In this document: piece after piece, positions 14,449 to 23,489 of the stretch
Numbering within the stretch: position 1 is the stretch's first letter
Layout: every line of letters begins with the position of its first letter
Assembly (NCBI GenBank): GCA_002340355.1
Contig: DDLX01000013.1
Coordinates: 124,001-188,000 of the forward strand
Source of the DNA: Cytophagales bacterium UBA2561
Lineage (GTDB): Bacteria > Bacteroidota > Bacteroidia > Cytophagales > Thermoflexibacteraceae
Length of the DNA stretch: 64,000 bases
Direction: 5' to 3'
The notes under the pieces: generated by a model
What the model saw: the letters and a program-made list of their open reading frames with translations, nothing else
Database searches by the model: none
Told to the model about the DNA's origin: nothing
Program-made: the position numbers and the translations under genes

Positions 14449-15762
14449 ATGAGTGAGAATACAGAAAATAACGTTTCCATTTATTTCAAATCTTTGACCC
14501 TCGAAAATGTCAAATGTTTTAAAGGAGAACACAAAGTTAATTTTACGGATAAAAATGGAAATTGGGCAAGATGGACGGTGATTTTAGGAAATAATAATAC
14601 TGGAAAAACTACGATTTTAAAGTCTCTGAAAATAAAGATTGCACAATTAACAGATAAAAACAAACGACCAATTGATGATGATTTTATGATGATAAGCAGT
14701 ACACTTATCGGACAAACTGCAATAGATATATCACGTCATAGACCTCCATTGCAAACGTACTTTAAAATTCAATCAAATTTATTTATTAATAATTTTAAAT
14801 TTTATAAAGATAGCGAATTGAGTCTTGTATCAGAGCTAACAGAAAAACAAGAAATTTATGCAAATCATCATCGGCTGTATTTTGATGCTACTGCTCTTGA
14901 ACCTAATTACTATGGCATATCTCGAAAATTCTCTAAAACAAAGACTCAAAAAAAGACAGAAGAAATTGACCCATTTTCAGATGATTTTCAAATAATTGAT
15001 CCTGAAGAATGGATTTTAGATTTAGACTCAGTAGAAAAACGACTTCTGAGAGCAAGAAAATATTTAACCCAAATTAAAAAATTAATCAATGGAGGAATAT
15101 TACCAGATGTATCTGATTTTGAAATATATAGTACATTTGAAAAAGGAAAAGCAAAAAACTATGTGTTTTTTCACACAAAGTTTGGTCCAGTTCAGTTAAA
15201 AGAAATGGGCTATGGTTATCAGGCTTCTTTTGCATGGATAATGGATTTGGTAAAACGAATGTTTGAACGGTATCCTGATGCTGAAAATCCCTTGCAAATG
15301 CCTGCGATTGTATTGATCGATGAACTGGATTTGCATTTGCATCCAGAATGGCAACGCAAAATTATTTCCTTTTTGAGTACTCATTTTCCCCAAACGCAAT
15401 TTATTGTAACCGCACATTCGCCGTTATTGGTGCAATCTGCCGAAGAAGTCAATTTGGTGATTTTGCACAAAAATGGGGATTCGGTCGAAATCTCACAGCC
15501 TGATATTCAGAATTTTAGTGGTTGGACAGTCGAAGAAATTTTGACGGATATTATGGGTTTAGAAAATCGGGTTTATTCCGAACGTTATTTACAATTAATT
15601 CGACAATTTGATGAAGCATTAGATGCCGACAATTATAAGGACGCTAAATCAGCCTATGACGAACTGGATAAAATTTTACATCCAAAAAGTTCGCAACGAA
15701 AATTAATGCGAATTCAGATGACTTCTTTAGTACCAGATACAACATCAGAAAACGCCATTTAA
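14449..15762 (+). CDS. ptuA: Septu-like defence ATPase (PtuA type)
   Basis: A 437-residue ABC/AAA-type ATPase of the RecF/OLD/SMC-like group. It has an N-terminal sheet LTLENVKCFKGEHKVNF, Walker A GNNNTGKT (47-54), a signature-like helix near 250-260, Walker B IVLIDELD (287-294) followed by LHLHPEWQ, and the H-loop strand FIVTAHSPLL (318-327). The next gene encodes an HNH nuclease and starts 5 bases after this stop. That pairing defines the Septu anti-phage system, where the ATPase PtuA forms a complex with PtuB and gates its nuclease. Other ATPase-HNH pairs exist, so 'Septu-like' is the safe label. The neighbours are toxin-antitoxin and regulator genes, a usual defence context. Confidence 0.82.
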   Translation: MSENTENNVSIYFKSLTLENVKCFKGEHKVNFTDKNGNWARWTVILGNNNTGKTTILKSLKIKIAQLTDKNKRPIDDDFMMISSTLIGQTAIDISRHRPPLQTYFKIQSNLFINNFKFYKDSELSLVSELTEKQEIYANHHRLYFDATALEPNYYGISRKFSKTKTQKKTEEIDPFSDDFQIIDPEEWILDLDSVEKRLLRARKYLTQIKKLINGGILPDVSDFEIYSTFEKGKAKNYVFFHTKFGPVQLKEMGYGYQASFAWIMDLVKRMFERYPDAENPLQMPAIVLIDELDLHLHPEWQRKIISFLSTHFPQTQFIVTAHSPLLVQSAEEVNLVILHKNGDSVEISQPDIQNFSGWTVEEILTDIMGLENRVYSERYLQLIRQFDEALDADNYKDAKSAYDELDKILHPKSSQRKLMRIQMTSLVPDTTSENAI

Positions 15763-15766
15763 AAAT

Positions 15767-16516
15767 ATGATAAAATTAACCCGTCCACCAAAACCCACCG
15801 AATTAACCCCTGAAAAACAGGCAGAATTGACCGAAATTTTTAAAAACAACAAAGAAAAGGCAGTTTGGAAACAAAAATTTATTGCTGAGGCTCTTTTCGA
15901 AATGTCTTATGGCAAGTGTTGTTTTTCGGAGATGCGTCTAAATCAGGAGGGAAAATATATGGAAGTAGAACATTTTTATCATAAAAGCGATTATCCTGAT
16001 GAAGTGGTAGAATGGGAAAATTTACTGCCTTGCAGTCGCTTTTGTAATGGTAAAAAAGGAACACATGATACTAAAAAAGAGCCAATTATCAATCCTGTCG
16101 AAGATAACCCGAAGGAACATTTATATCTCAAAAATTATCGTTTTAAGGGGAAAACTGAATTAGGAAAATTGACAATTGATATTGTTGGATTAAATAACCG
16201 CCAACATTTGGTGACAGCTCGTTTTGAGATTGGAGATAAAACCCAAGAACGATTAGCTGATTTATTGGAGGATGTCCAAACAAAAGATTTGACTCGTACT
16301 CAAACTAAAAATAGAGTTTTGAGGCAATTAGAAAATTTGATGCGTGAAGCAATTCCCGAAGCTGAGTACAGCGCAACAGTAGCAACTGTCATTTTGAATG
16401 ATGAAAATTACCACAAAGTCAAAAAAATCCTAAAAACCAATAATTTATGGAATGATGAATTGACGAATTTAGAAACTCAAATGCAGTTTTGTGAATTGTC
16501 TGAATCACGTTTGTAG
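15767..16516 (+). CDS. ptuB: Septu-like HNH endonuclease (PtuB type)
   Basis: A 249-residue HNH nuclease and the effector of the Septu-like pair. The HNH core lies in residues 47-100: GKCCFSEMR (Cys51, Cys52), MEVEHF (His69), WENLLPCSRFCNGKK (Asn85, Cys89, Cys93). The Glu-His step and the CN-x-K ending are the catalytic and zinc-site pattern of PtuB proteins, although the Cys spacing (CC and C-x3-C) differs from plain C-x2-C pairs. The C-terminal helical part is probably the ATPase-binding region. Expected to cut nucleic acid during phage infection. It has no separate promoter. Confidence 0.82.
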   Translation: MIKLTRPPKPTELTPEKQAELTEIFKNNKEKAVWKQKFIAEALFEMSYGKCCFSEMRLNQEGKYMEVEHFYHKSDYPDEVVEWENLLPCSRFCNGKKGTHDTKKEPIINPVEDNPKEHLYLKNYRFKGKTELGKLTIDIVGLNNRQHLVTARFEIGDKTQERLADLLEDVQTKDLTRTQTKNRVLRQLENLMREAIPEAEYSATVATVILNDENYHKVKKILKTNNLWNDELTNLETQMQFCELSESRL

Positions 16517-16640
16517 GATTTCTCATGATTTATCAAGAAAAGATGAGGCATTTAGTCAGAATTTCAGAGGTTAGTAAGGTAAGTGAAGTAAGATTTTGGA
16601 GTTTTTTTTGTAGCCTACAATCAAATTCCATTCTAAAAAT

Positions 16641-18725
16641 ATGAAAAAATTCATCTTCTTTTTGATTTTCTTGGTGTACAATATTGCGATGGCTCAAAAC
16701 TCGGAATCTCCGATTATCCTAAAGGATTCCAAAGAATTACTTGTCATTGGACAACAGTTTGATTACTTGGAAGATAAAGAACTTTCTTTGAGCATAAAAG
16801 ATATTTTAAGCCCTGAAAAACAAGCCCAATTTGCTCGAAATGATAATATTTTATTTACCCGACCAGCCACCAAATCAGCTTATTGGTTTAGACTAACTTT
16901 CCAAAATCAAACACAAGAAGATGCTTGGTTATCGGTTACTACAAATTTCGCTTCCTACATTGATTTTTATGCTCCCGATAGTTTGGGAAATTATACTTCT
17001 CCATATTTGATAGGAACGATGCGCCCCGAAAAGCCTGAGTATCACAATATTTTGAATGGTTTTTGGCTTCCTTTGAGTCGGGCAGGTGATACCCAAACTA
17101 AAGTTTATTATGTCCGTATGCAGTCACATCTTTCCTTTGAAGCTCCTATGCAAATCGGTACATTTCAACGACTTAGATACGAAAATCAACTTGCTGATAA
17201 TCTGACGGCTTTCTTTTTTGGGATTATGTTAATCATGTTTCTTTATAACATTTATTTATACATTTCTACCCAAAATCATATCTACGGATTATACTTGTTC
17301 TATTTGGTTATGAATTCCTTAGCTTCCTCTGTTTTAGGGGGTTATGTCTTGTTATTTTTTGATCAAGTTGTGCTTTATCAATATTATGTCGCTTGGCATA
17401 CCCCCGTAGCGATTTCGACAGGTTTATTTTGTATTTATTATCTGGAGTTGAACAAATACCTCCCCACTATCAAAAAACTACTTTATGGATTTTTTAGTGT
17501 TTTAATTGTATTTGCTATTCTAAATATATTGGGTGTCAATTTAGTTTACTTAGTAGATTATTTTCATAACGTAGGATTAGGAGTTTATCTAATTTGTTTA
17601 TTAACTTCATTCTATTTGGTTTTCAAAGGACATCGAAATGCCATTTTTTACGCCATTGGTTGGAGCTTTTTAGTGGTTTCTATCGCAGTTGGAATATTAA
17701 CATTTTCAGGAGTTTTTCCTTTTAACATCTTCACAGTCAATAGTTTTTATTTTGGTCATGCAATGGAAGTTTTGTTATTTTCGATTGCTTTGGCTGATAA
17801 AATGAAGCTTACCACCAAAGAAAAAGAACGTTCACAAAAGGCACTTTTAGAACAAACTCAGAAAAATGAGCAATTAATTCGAGAACAAAATACGGTTTTA
17901 GAGCAAAGAGTTGAAGAGCGTACTCATGAACTCAATGCTACGCTTCAAATGGTGGCAAAACAACGGGATGATATTATTTCTTCAATTAATTATGCACTTC
18001 GTATTCAAAATGCTATTATTCCAAAAGAATCAGAATTACAACAATATTGGGATAGTTTTGTACTTTTCCGCCCTCGTGATATTGTATCAGGAGACTTTTA
18101 TTGGCTGGCAGACAAAGGAAAACATAAAGTTTTAGCCGTTGGCGATTGTACTGGGCATGGTGTTTCAGGGGCTTTTATGACGATGATAGGTAATACTATT
18201 TTGAATCAAATTGTCCAAGACTATGAGATTTATTCGCCTGATAAAATCCTAAATTTGATGCCTGCTTTACTGGAAAAGACCTTGTCACACGCCGAAGGCA
18301 CAGTAAAAGATGGAATGGATATTTCAATTCTTGCGATTACTTCCTTAGATTCATCAAAAACAAAAGTAACATACGTTGGAGCTATGAATCCACTTTATTA
18401 CATTGAAAACCAAGAATTTAAAATTATTAAAGCAGATAAAAAGCCAATTGATGGACGAAAAGCAGACGATAATTTTAGTTATCGAAAACATGAAATCATA
18501 AATCAAAATAGACTAAAATTATATTTGTGTTCGGATGGATTTCAAGACCAATTTGGTGGAGAGAAAGACCGTAAATTTATGGTCAAAAAATTCAAACGAT
18601 TACTTTTTGAAATTTCAGAACATCCAATGTCCACCCAAAAAGAAATTCTTGAAAAAACTTTTGATGACTGGAAAGGAAATCAAAAGCAAACTGATGATGT
18701 TTTGGTTGTTGGAATTGAAATTTAA
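16641..18725 (+). CDS. 7TM-DISM sensor with SpoIIE/PPM phosphatase output
   Basis: A 694-residue inner-membrane signalling protein. A signal peptide (residues 1-18) is followed by an extracytoplasmic 7TMR-DISMED2-type domain (about 25-180), seven membrane helices (about 185-385), a coiled coil (390-445) and a PPM/SpoIIE serine phosphatase domain (about 470-694). GDFYWLADKG, VGDCTGHGVSGAFM and the late SDGFQDQFGG hold the metal-binding Asp residues. Such proteins dephosphorylate anti-sigma-factor antagonists or control gliding and stress. The output domain is closely related to that of 54839-56314. It follows the Septu-like pair but is transcribed separately. The ligand is unknown. Confidence 0.9.
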   Translation: MKKFIFFLIFLVYNIAMAQNSESPIILKDSKELLVIGQQFDYLEDKELSLSIKDILSPEKQAQFARNDNILFTRPATKSAYWFRLTFQNQTQEDAWLSVTTNFASYIDFYAPDSLGNYTSPYLIGTMRPEKPEYHNILNGFWLPLSRAGDTQTKVYYVRMQSHLSFEAPMQIGTFQRLRYENQLADNLTAFFFGIMLIMFLYNIYLYISTQNHIYGLYLFYLVMNSLASSVLGGYVLLFFDQVVLYQYYVAWHTPVAISTGLFCIYYLELNKYLPTIKKLLYGFFSVLIVFAILNILGVNLVYLVDYFHNVGLGVYLICLLTSFYLVFKGHRNAIFYAIGWSFLVVSIAVGILTFSGVFPFNIFTVNSFYFGHAMEVLLFSIALADKMKLTTKEKERSQKALLEQTQKNEQLIREQNTVLEQRVEERTHELNATLQMVAKQRDDIISSINYALRIQNAIIPKESELQQYWDSFVLFRPRDIVSGDFYWLADKGKHKVLAVGDCTGHGVSGAFMTMIGNTILNQIVQDYEIYSPDKILNLMPALLEKTLSHAEGTVKDGMDISILAITSLDSSKTKVTYVGAMNPLYYIENQEFKIIKADKKPIDGRKADDNFSYRKHEIINQNRLKLYLCSDGFQDQFGGEKDRKFMVKKFKRLLFEISEHPMSTQKEILEKTFDDWKGNQKQTDDVLVVGIEI

Positions 18726-18740
18726 TTCAATTAAAAAATC

Positions 18741-20294
18741 CTAATCCATCTTTAAAATATAAAATCGAAAGTCAAAAGGTTTCAACACTTCTTGAATTTC
18801 GGTCAGAAAATTGGGATGATTAAGCCAAAAAGTTTGAAAATTCTCAGTTCGTTCCTGCAAACTACCATTAGGAAAAATCTTTTCATGTAACTTCGCAAGT
18901 TGATTAAGGCTTTGTTCAAATTTCTGTTCTTCTGTTTTGGCAATTTTTTTCTCAACCTTTTCTAAGGATTTTCTAAGGCGTTGTTTTTCAGCTTCAAACA
19001 TTTTTTCAGGCAAACCAACTGCCATACCCTTAGATTTTACTTGGTTTAAAGTTTCCTCAAGTGCTTCAATTTCAGAACTTAAAGAAATTGAATTTTCTGT
19101 ATTTTCAGCTACAAATTTTTTACGAAGTGTATCAAAATCTATGAATAATTCAGTTTCTGAAAGTTCCAATTTTTCCATTTTTTTCTGGTCAGCCGAAGCT
19201 AAAATCAAAGCAAAATTTCGAGGTAATAAAATGGGATAAGGAATTTCAAAATATTCAAAAACACCTTTCAATTGTAACCAATATGCCAATTCACCAGGAC
19301 CTCCTGTATAAGATAAATTGGGTAAAATTACTTCCTGATAAACAGGTCGAAGTGCCACATTAGGACTAAATTTTTCAGGAGATTTTTCAATTTCCTGACG
19401 TATTTCTTGGACTGAAAATTGAATTTCGGTATTTAAGATTTCAAAATTTTCTTCTTTTTTTACAATGCGTTCTCGGAAATTTTCACCTAAATAAAACAAA
19501 TTAATTTCACGAGGATAAACTTGAGCTTTATAATTTTTTGCTTCTAATTGAGCTGAATTTTCTCGAATGCGGGAATAACTGGGTATTTCAAAAATTTCTT
19601 GCTCTAAAATTGGACGGAATAATTTTTTTAACTCAGTATCATCTCCATCAACAATCAATAAATTTTGATGTGCATAAAGTTCATGAACAATTTTTCGAGT
19701 AGCTTCGGCAAGAGTTTCACTATTCAAATAAGCCTCAAAAAGAGGATGATTTTCTGGCAATTGTTCTAAAAGAGTCGCCAATTCTTTGGATTGAAATCGT
19801 CCAACTGCACCCTTTTGCTCAGATTGCCATTGATATTTTTTTCCGAATAATCTAAAGTAGCTAATCTCCTCAAAATCATGGTCTTCCGAAGCCATCCAAT
19901 AAACAGGAAGAAATTTAAAATCGGGGTATTTCTTGTTTAATTCCTGACAGGCATTAATGACTGTTATGATTTTGTAATGGAAATAGAGAGGACCCGTAAA
20001 AATATTTAATTGGTGTCCCGTAGTTAGGGTAAATACATTTTCTTTGGTTAATAATTCCAAAGCTGAAGGTGGAGTAAGATCTGAGTTTTGATATTGGTTT
20101 TGCAGTGCATTTTTCAAAACTTCCCGATTTTTAGAAGGATAACTGTTCCGTTTTTGATGGATCTGCTTTGCAAAATTCTCAGGTGATGGAAATAAACCAG
20201 AAAAAGATTGAAGATTCTCATTCTGAGAAAGATAGTCCAGAAAAATAGAAGAAAATTTTCCTGTACTCAAAAAATCAAGATGTTGGGTTTGCAT
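18741..20294 (-). CDS. bshC: Bacillithiol biosynthesis cysteine-adding enzyme BshC
   Basis: BshC joins cysteine to glucosaminyl-malate, the last step of bacillithiol synthesis in the cytoplasm. The 517-residue product has the family length and hallmarks: an early TGKFSSIFLDYL, LTTGHQLNIFTGPLYFHYK, VYWMASEDHDFEEI (a nucleotide-fold HxxD-like segment), NLSYTGGPGELAYWLQLKGVFE, and a C-terminal coiled coil. The ATG at 20294 (MQTQHLDF) is preferred over the TTG at 20321, which is inside a palindrome. Bacillithiol is the low-molecular-weight thiol of many Bacteroidota. The other bsh genes are not in the window. Confidence 0.93.
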   Translation of the reverse strand: MQTQHLDFLSTGKFSSIFLDYLSQNENLQSFSGLFPSPENFAKQIHQKRNSYPSKNREVLKNALQNQYQNSDLTPPSALELLTKENVFTLTTGHQLNIFTGPLYFHYKIITVINACQELNKKYPDFKFLPVYWMASEDHDFEEISYFRLFGKKYQWQSEQKGAVGRFQSKELATLLEQLPENHPLFEAYLNSETLAEATRKIVHELYAHQNLLIVDGDDTELKKLFRPILEQEIFEIPSYSRIRENSAQLEAKNYKAQVYPREINLFYLGENFRERIVKKEENFEILNTEIQFSVQEIRQEIEKSPEKFSPNVALRPVYQEVILPNLSYTGGPGELAYWLQLKGVFEYFEIPYPILLPRNFALILASADQKKMEKLELSETELFIDFDTLRKKFVAENTENSISLSSEIEALEETLNQVKSKGMAVGLPEKMFEAEKQRLRKSLEKVEKKIAKTEEQKFEQSLNQLAKLHEKIFPNGSLQERTENFQTFWLNHPNFLTEIQEVLKPFDFRFYILKMD

Positions 20295-20311
20295 GAACTG
20301 TGAGGAATTTA

Positions 20312-20359
20312 TTTTCCCCAAGCCTATAAAGTTTTTGGGATTTATAAGCTTGGGGAAAA
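20312..20359. repeat. Hairpin upstream of bshC
   Basis: TTTTCCCCAAGCCTATAAA (20312-20330) pairs with TTTATAAGCTTGGGGAAAA (20341-20359) with one mismatch. It holds the CCTATAA core of the island palindromes but has different outer bases. It lies between yfgM-like 20423 and bshC, and probably terminates the upstream minus-strand transcript. Confidence 0.75.
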
Positions 20360-20422
20360 GGAATTTGTTTGAAGGAAGTTGGAACTTAAATTTGATGTAA
20401 GCTTTAAAAAATTATGTGGTGT

Positions 20423-21115
20423 TTATTTACCTAATTTGGTGAGCATTTTTTTGGCATACACAAACTCGTTAGATTCTTTAAAATCATCTGCAATTTTCTG
20501 ATAGCTTGTAGTAGCTCCCTGAGTATCTCCACTCAATTCTTGAGCAAGAGCTAATTTTCGCAGATAAATCGGTGTAAATTGCTCATTTTCATAACGTGCT
20601 ACAGCTTTCTGATAGTAAGAAATAGCGTCTCCGTATTGTTCTTTTTCCATGTATGCATCACCAATCAAAGAATGAATACGGCTTTGCAATAAGTAATCAT
20701 CTGCCGAAAAGTTACTTAAAATATCAATGGCTTGATCAAATTGTCCTTCCTTGAGCTTAGCCACTCCAATATATACATTTGCCAAATTACCTGCTTTTGT
20801 ACCACTATACTCATCCGCAACAGCTTCCAGTCCGATAGTAGTGTTATCGCCATCACCTTGTAAGGCTTTTCCGAGTGAGTCCTTCTCAAAATAAAATACG
20901 GCAGGGAATAGCTCTTGTTGAGCTTCATTTTCGTTATCTTCTTGGTAAGTACTGTACCAAAATGCGCCACCTACTACGGCTAAAATTCCAACAATCACCC
21001 CTAAAATGATTTCACGGTTTTGTTGAGCAAAATCAGAGGTTTTATCCAGTTGCTCTTGTAGTGCTTCGGGATTTTCAATGAATTCCGTTGCTTTGTTTTC
21101 GTCTTTTTTTGCCAT
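20423..21115 (-). CDS. YfgM-like tetratricopeptide-repeat membrane protein
   Basis: A 230-residue protein with a short charged N-terminus (MAKKDENKATEFIENPEAL), one membrane helix (about residues 37-56, ILGVIVGILAVVGGAFWYS) and a periplasmic helical repeat region with TPR motifs (IGDAYMEKEQYGDAISYYQKA). This is the YfgM/TPR_21 design; such proteins associate with the Sec translocon or periplasmic chaperones. The ATG at 21115 is chosen because the upstream in-frame 13 codons overlap a -7-like box. Single gene. Confidence 0.85.
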   Translation of the reverse strand: MAKKDENKATEFIENPEALQEQLDKTSDFAQQNREIILGVIVGILAVVGGAFWYSTYQEDNENEAQQELFPAVFYFEKDSLGKALQGDGDNTTIGLEAVADEYSGTKAGNLANVYIGVAKLKEGQFDQAIDILSNFSADDYLLQSRIHSLIGDAYMEKEQYGDAISYYQKAVARYENEQFTPIYLRKLALAQELSGDTQGATTSYQKIADDFKESNEFVYAKKMLTKLGK

Positions 21116-21151
21116 TTTCCTAAATGAATTCCAGAATGAATTTTCGGGTTG

Positions 21152-21159
21152 CAAAGTTA
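21152..21159 (-). promoter_or_regulatory. Candidate -7 element for the YfgM-like gene
   Basis: CAAAGTTA on the plus strand reads TAACTTTG on the minus strand, an exact TAnnTTTG, 37 bases upstream of the ATG at 21115. No clear -33 element was found. Confidence 0.35.
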
Positions 21160-21436
21160 GTTAAAAATTTGGGCAAGTTACTTTCAGGCTATAAAATTCT
21201 AGACTTTTTTGAGGGGTTTAAAGTAGAATAGCTAAATTTAACAAAATTTTGGAGTAGATCGAAAAATCATTTAGAAACTCTTATATAGGCTATGAAATAA
21301 GGACAAATGAATCGATAACAATATTCTAAAATATAACATATTATTGATTATCAGTACTTTTTATATTGAATTTTCCTATGAATTATAGTATGCTTTTTGA
21401 TTATTATTTACAAAAACTCAAATCAGTATAAATTTA

Positions 21437-21832
21437 TTAGGCGTTTTTATCCACCCAAAAAGCCACCATTTTTTTTGTGCCAGAGATTAGTCCTTCCAAA
21501 ATAGAGCGGTCAGTTTCTCGAAGATCAGCTTTCTGAATACGTTTGTCCAAATCAGAAACTGCTTGATAAAAATATTCTGCTGAAAAATTTCCGTTTCCAT
21601 CTTTTGAATTTGTAATTAATTTCTCTAACTCTTCTTTGAACGTCACTGCGTCTTGACGCATTTCTTCAGCTTTGGCAAGGGTTTCTTGAAATGTTTTGAG
21701 AAGCTCTTGAATTTGTTCGTCCGAAATATTTACATCAATGCCAAATTTATCAGTCAGTTTTTTGAGATTTGCCTTTAAGAATTCAGGTGTTAAGTGCTGA
21801 AATAAATTTTCAAATGGATTGGGGTTATTCAT
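21437..21832 (-). CDS. Conserved-looking hypothetical protein after aroK
   Basis: A 131-residue, mostly alpha-helical, acidic protein of no family I recognise. It has no signal peptide or membrane helix. A predicted coiled coil (about 45-75, EEMRQDAVTFKEELEKL) is followed by a helical C-terminus. Its start overlaps the 3' end of the shikimate kinase gene by 8 bases, so it is translated from the same transcript. The coupling supports its being real but says little about role. Confidence 0.7.
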   Translation of the reverse strand: MNNPNPFENLFQHLTPEFLKANLKKLTDKFGIDVNISDEQIQELLKTFQETLAKAEEMRQDAVTFKEELEKLITNSKDGNGNFSAEYFYQAVSDLDKRIQKADLRETDRSILEGLISGTKKMVAFWVDKNA

Positions 21833-22382
21833 TATTTTTTGATTCGTTTAATGATTGCATAATTTTTTGATGTAAAATTGATGCTTTAATTTCATCTTCT
21901 TTTAATGTTAATTGAGCTTGTTGATAAAATTGGATACGCTCTTGGTATTTGGTTTGAATTTGTGCTAAAATCATATCTTGATTATGAGTCTGTAAAAGTG
22001 GACGAGAAGCATCATCTTTTGTAATGCGTTGAGCTATGGCTTGAGGCTTTACATCCAAAAATACAGAATAACCCAATTGATTTATTTTATAAATATTATC
22101 AAAAAAACAAGGCATTCCGCCGCCCGTAGCAATTACAACCTGATTGTATTTTGCAGTTTTATGGAGAATCTGTTGTTCTACTTTTCGAAAATAAGTTTCC
22201 CCATCCTGAGCAAAAATATCAGGAATTGAACGCCCTTCTTCTTGAATAATCATGTTATCGGTGTCAATATATTGATAATCAATATATTGAGCAAATAAAT
22301 CTCCAAAGGTTGATTTACCAGAACTAGGCAATCCTAAAAGATAAATACGAGAGGGATATAATTTTTTTTGATTGGAAGTCAT
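21825..22382 (-). CDS. aroK: Shikimate kinase
   Basis: Phosphorylates shikimate with ATP, the fifth step of the chorismate pathway for aromatic amino acids, in the cytoplasm. The 185-residue product contains Walker A GLPSSGKS (about 17-24), the shikimate-binding DTDNMI and FRKVEQQIL segments, and ATGGGMPC, the family's GGG loop. The lid is RITKDDASRPLL. The ATG at 22382 is used; the frame opens with a TTG one codon earlier. It overlaps the next gene by 8 bases and lies 34 bases after the oligopeptide permease gene, so the three may share a transcript. Confidence 0.93.
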   Translation of the reverse strand: MTSNQKKLYPSRIYLLGLPSSGKSTFGDLFAQYIDYQYIDTDNMIIQEEGRSIPDIFAQDGETYFRKVEQQILHKTAKYNQVVIATGGGMPCFFDNIYKINQLGYSVFLDVKPQAIAQRITKDDASRPLLQTHNQDMILAQIQTKYQERIQFYQQAQLTLKEDEIKASILHQKIMQSLNESKNNE

Positions 22383-22416
22383 CAACTTTCAGGTTAAAAT
22401 AAAGATACTTTAGGTA

Positions 22417-23466
22417 CTACTCTAAACGTACTTTAGGGTCAAGTAAACTATATAATACATCAACTATAATACTCACCAAGATAAAAACAATAGCTACAAA
22501 AAGGGTTGTTCCCATAACTACGGGAAAGTCCTTATTTTCAACGGCTTGTAAGGTTATTAAGCCAATACCTTTCCAATTAAATACATATTCAATAAAAAAA
22601 GCTCCAGCCATTAATGTCGCAAACCACCCCGATACGGCTGTAATTACGGGATTCAAAGCATTTTTGAGGGCATGTTTCATTACTACCCGAAATTGATTTA
22701 GTCCTTTTGCTTTTGCTGTTCGGATATAATCTTTAGACATCACTTCTAACATTGAACTTCTTGTGATTTGTGTAATAATAGCTAAAGGTCTCAATCCCAA
22801 GGTAATTGCAGGCAAAATTAAGTTTTTGAGTTGTAATTGTTTGCCTCGAAGTGGATCAATTTCCCACAACGAACCCGTAGTAGAAAGTCCTGTAATATCG
22901 TGCAAATAATAACCAAAAACGATGGCTATTAAAATTGCTGAGACAAAAGAAGGAGCAGAAATACCAATTACAGAAAGTGTTACTAAAAAACTATCTAGCG
23001 AAGTTCCTGAATTAAGAGCTGCCAATAAACCTAAAATAATTCCAACCACCGAAGCAAAAAGCATTGCAGTTATTGTTAACCAAATTGTACCACCAATACT
23101 ACTAAAAATAATTTCATCTACTCGTCTAAGTGTCTGAAACGAACGGCGTAAATAAGGTTTTTTCAGAACAAGGCTATTTTCCCCAATCTTAAATAATGAT
23201 TGATATTGATATTCTACTTGATTTTTGGGTGTATCTTTGTAAACTGAAATAAGCGATAAATCATTGATATACAAGACGAACTGCATAGGCAAAGGTTTAT
23301 CTAAGCCATGCGATTCAATAATTAAAGCCCTTGTTTCAGGATCAGTACGGGGAACAATATTAATCAGATTGCCAGGGATAGCATGAAAGATGAAGAATTC
23401 AATAACGATCACTCCAAAAACTACCCAAACCCCATAAACTAATCGCTTGATAATATACTTGAGCAT
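22417..23466 (-). CDS. ABC transporter permease, DppB/OppB type
   Basis: A 349-residue inner-membrane permease of the dipeptide/oligopeptide/nickel ABC importer family. It has an N-terminal helix (RLVYGVWVVFGVIVIEFFIFH), a long periplasmic stretch of about 80-90 residues, then five helices. The EAA-type loop (DYIRTAKAKGLNQFRVVMKHALKNAL) that docks the ATPase is clear, and the C-terminus DVLYSLLDPKVRLE is typical. No DppC-type permease, ATPase or binding protein lies beside it; they must be elsewhere. Substrate is probably a peptide but is inferred from family only. Confidence 0.9.
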   Translation of the reverse strand: MLKYIIKRLVYGVWVVFGVIVIEFFIFHAIPGNLINIVPRTDPETRALIIESHGLDKPLPMQFVLYINDLSLISVYKDTPKNQVEYQYQSLFKIGENSLVLKKPYLRRSFQTLRRVDEIIFSSIGGTIWLTITAMLFASVVGIILGLLAALNSGTSLDSFLVTLSVIGISAPSFVSAILIAIVFGYYLHDITGLSTTGSLWEIDPLRGKQLQLKNLILPAITLGLRPLAIITQITRSSMLEVMSKDYIRTAKAKGLNQFRVVMKHALKNALNPVITAVSGWFATLMAGAFFIEYVFNWKGIGLITLQAVENKDFPVVMGTTLFVAIVFILVSIIVDVLYSLLDPKVRLE

Positions 23467-23489
23467 TTTGTAAAAATTTGATAATCAGC

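Noticed and set aside
14449..16516. Retron with Septu effectors
   Set aside because: No reverse transcriptase or msr/msd-like structure lies beside the ATPase/HNH pair.
10343..16516. Prophage
   Set aside because: No integrase, capsid, terminase or tail genes. XRE repressor-like genes alone are not enough.
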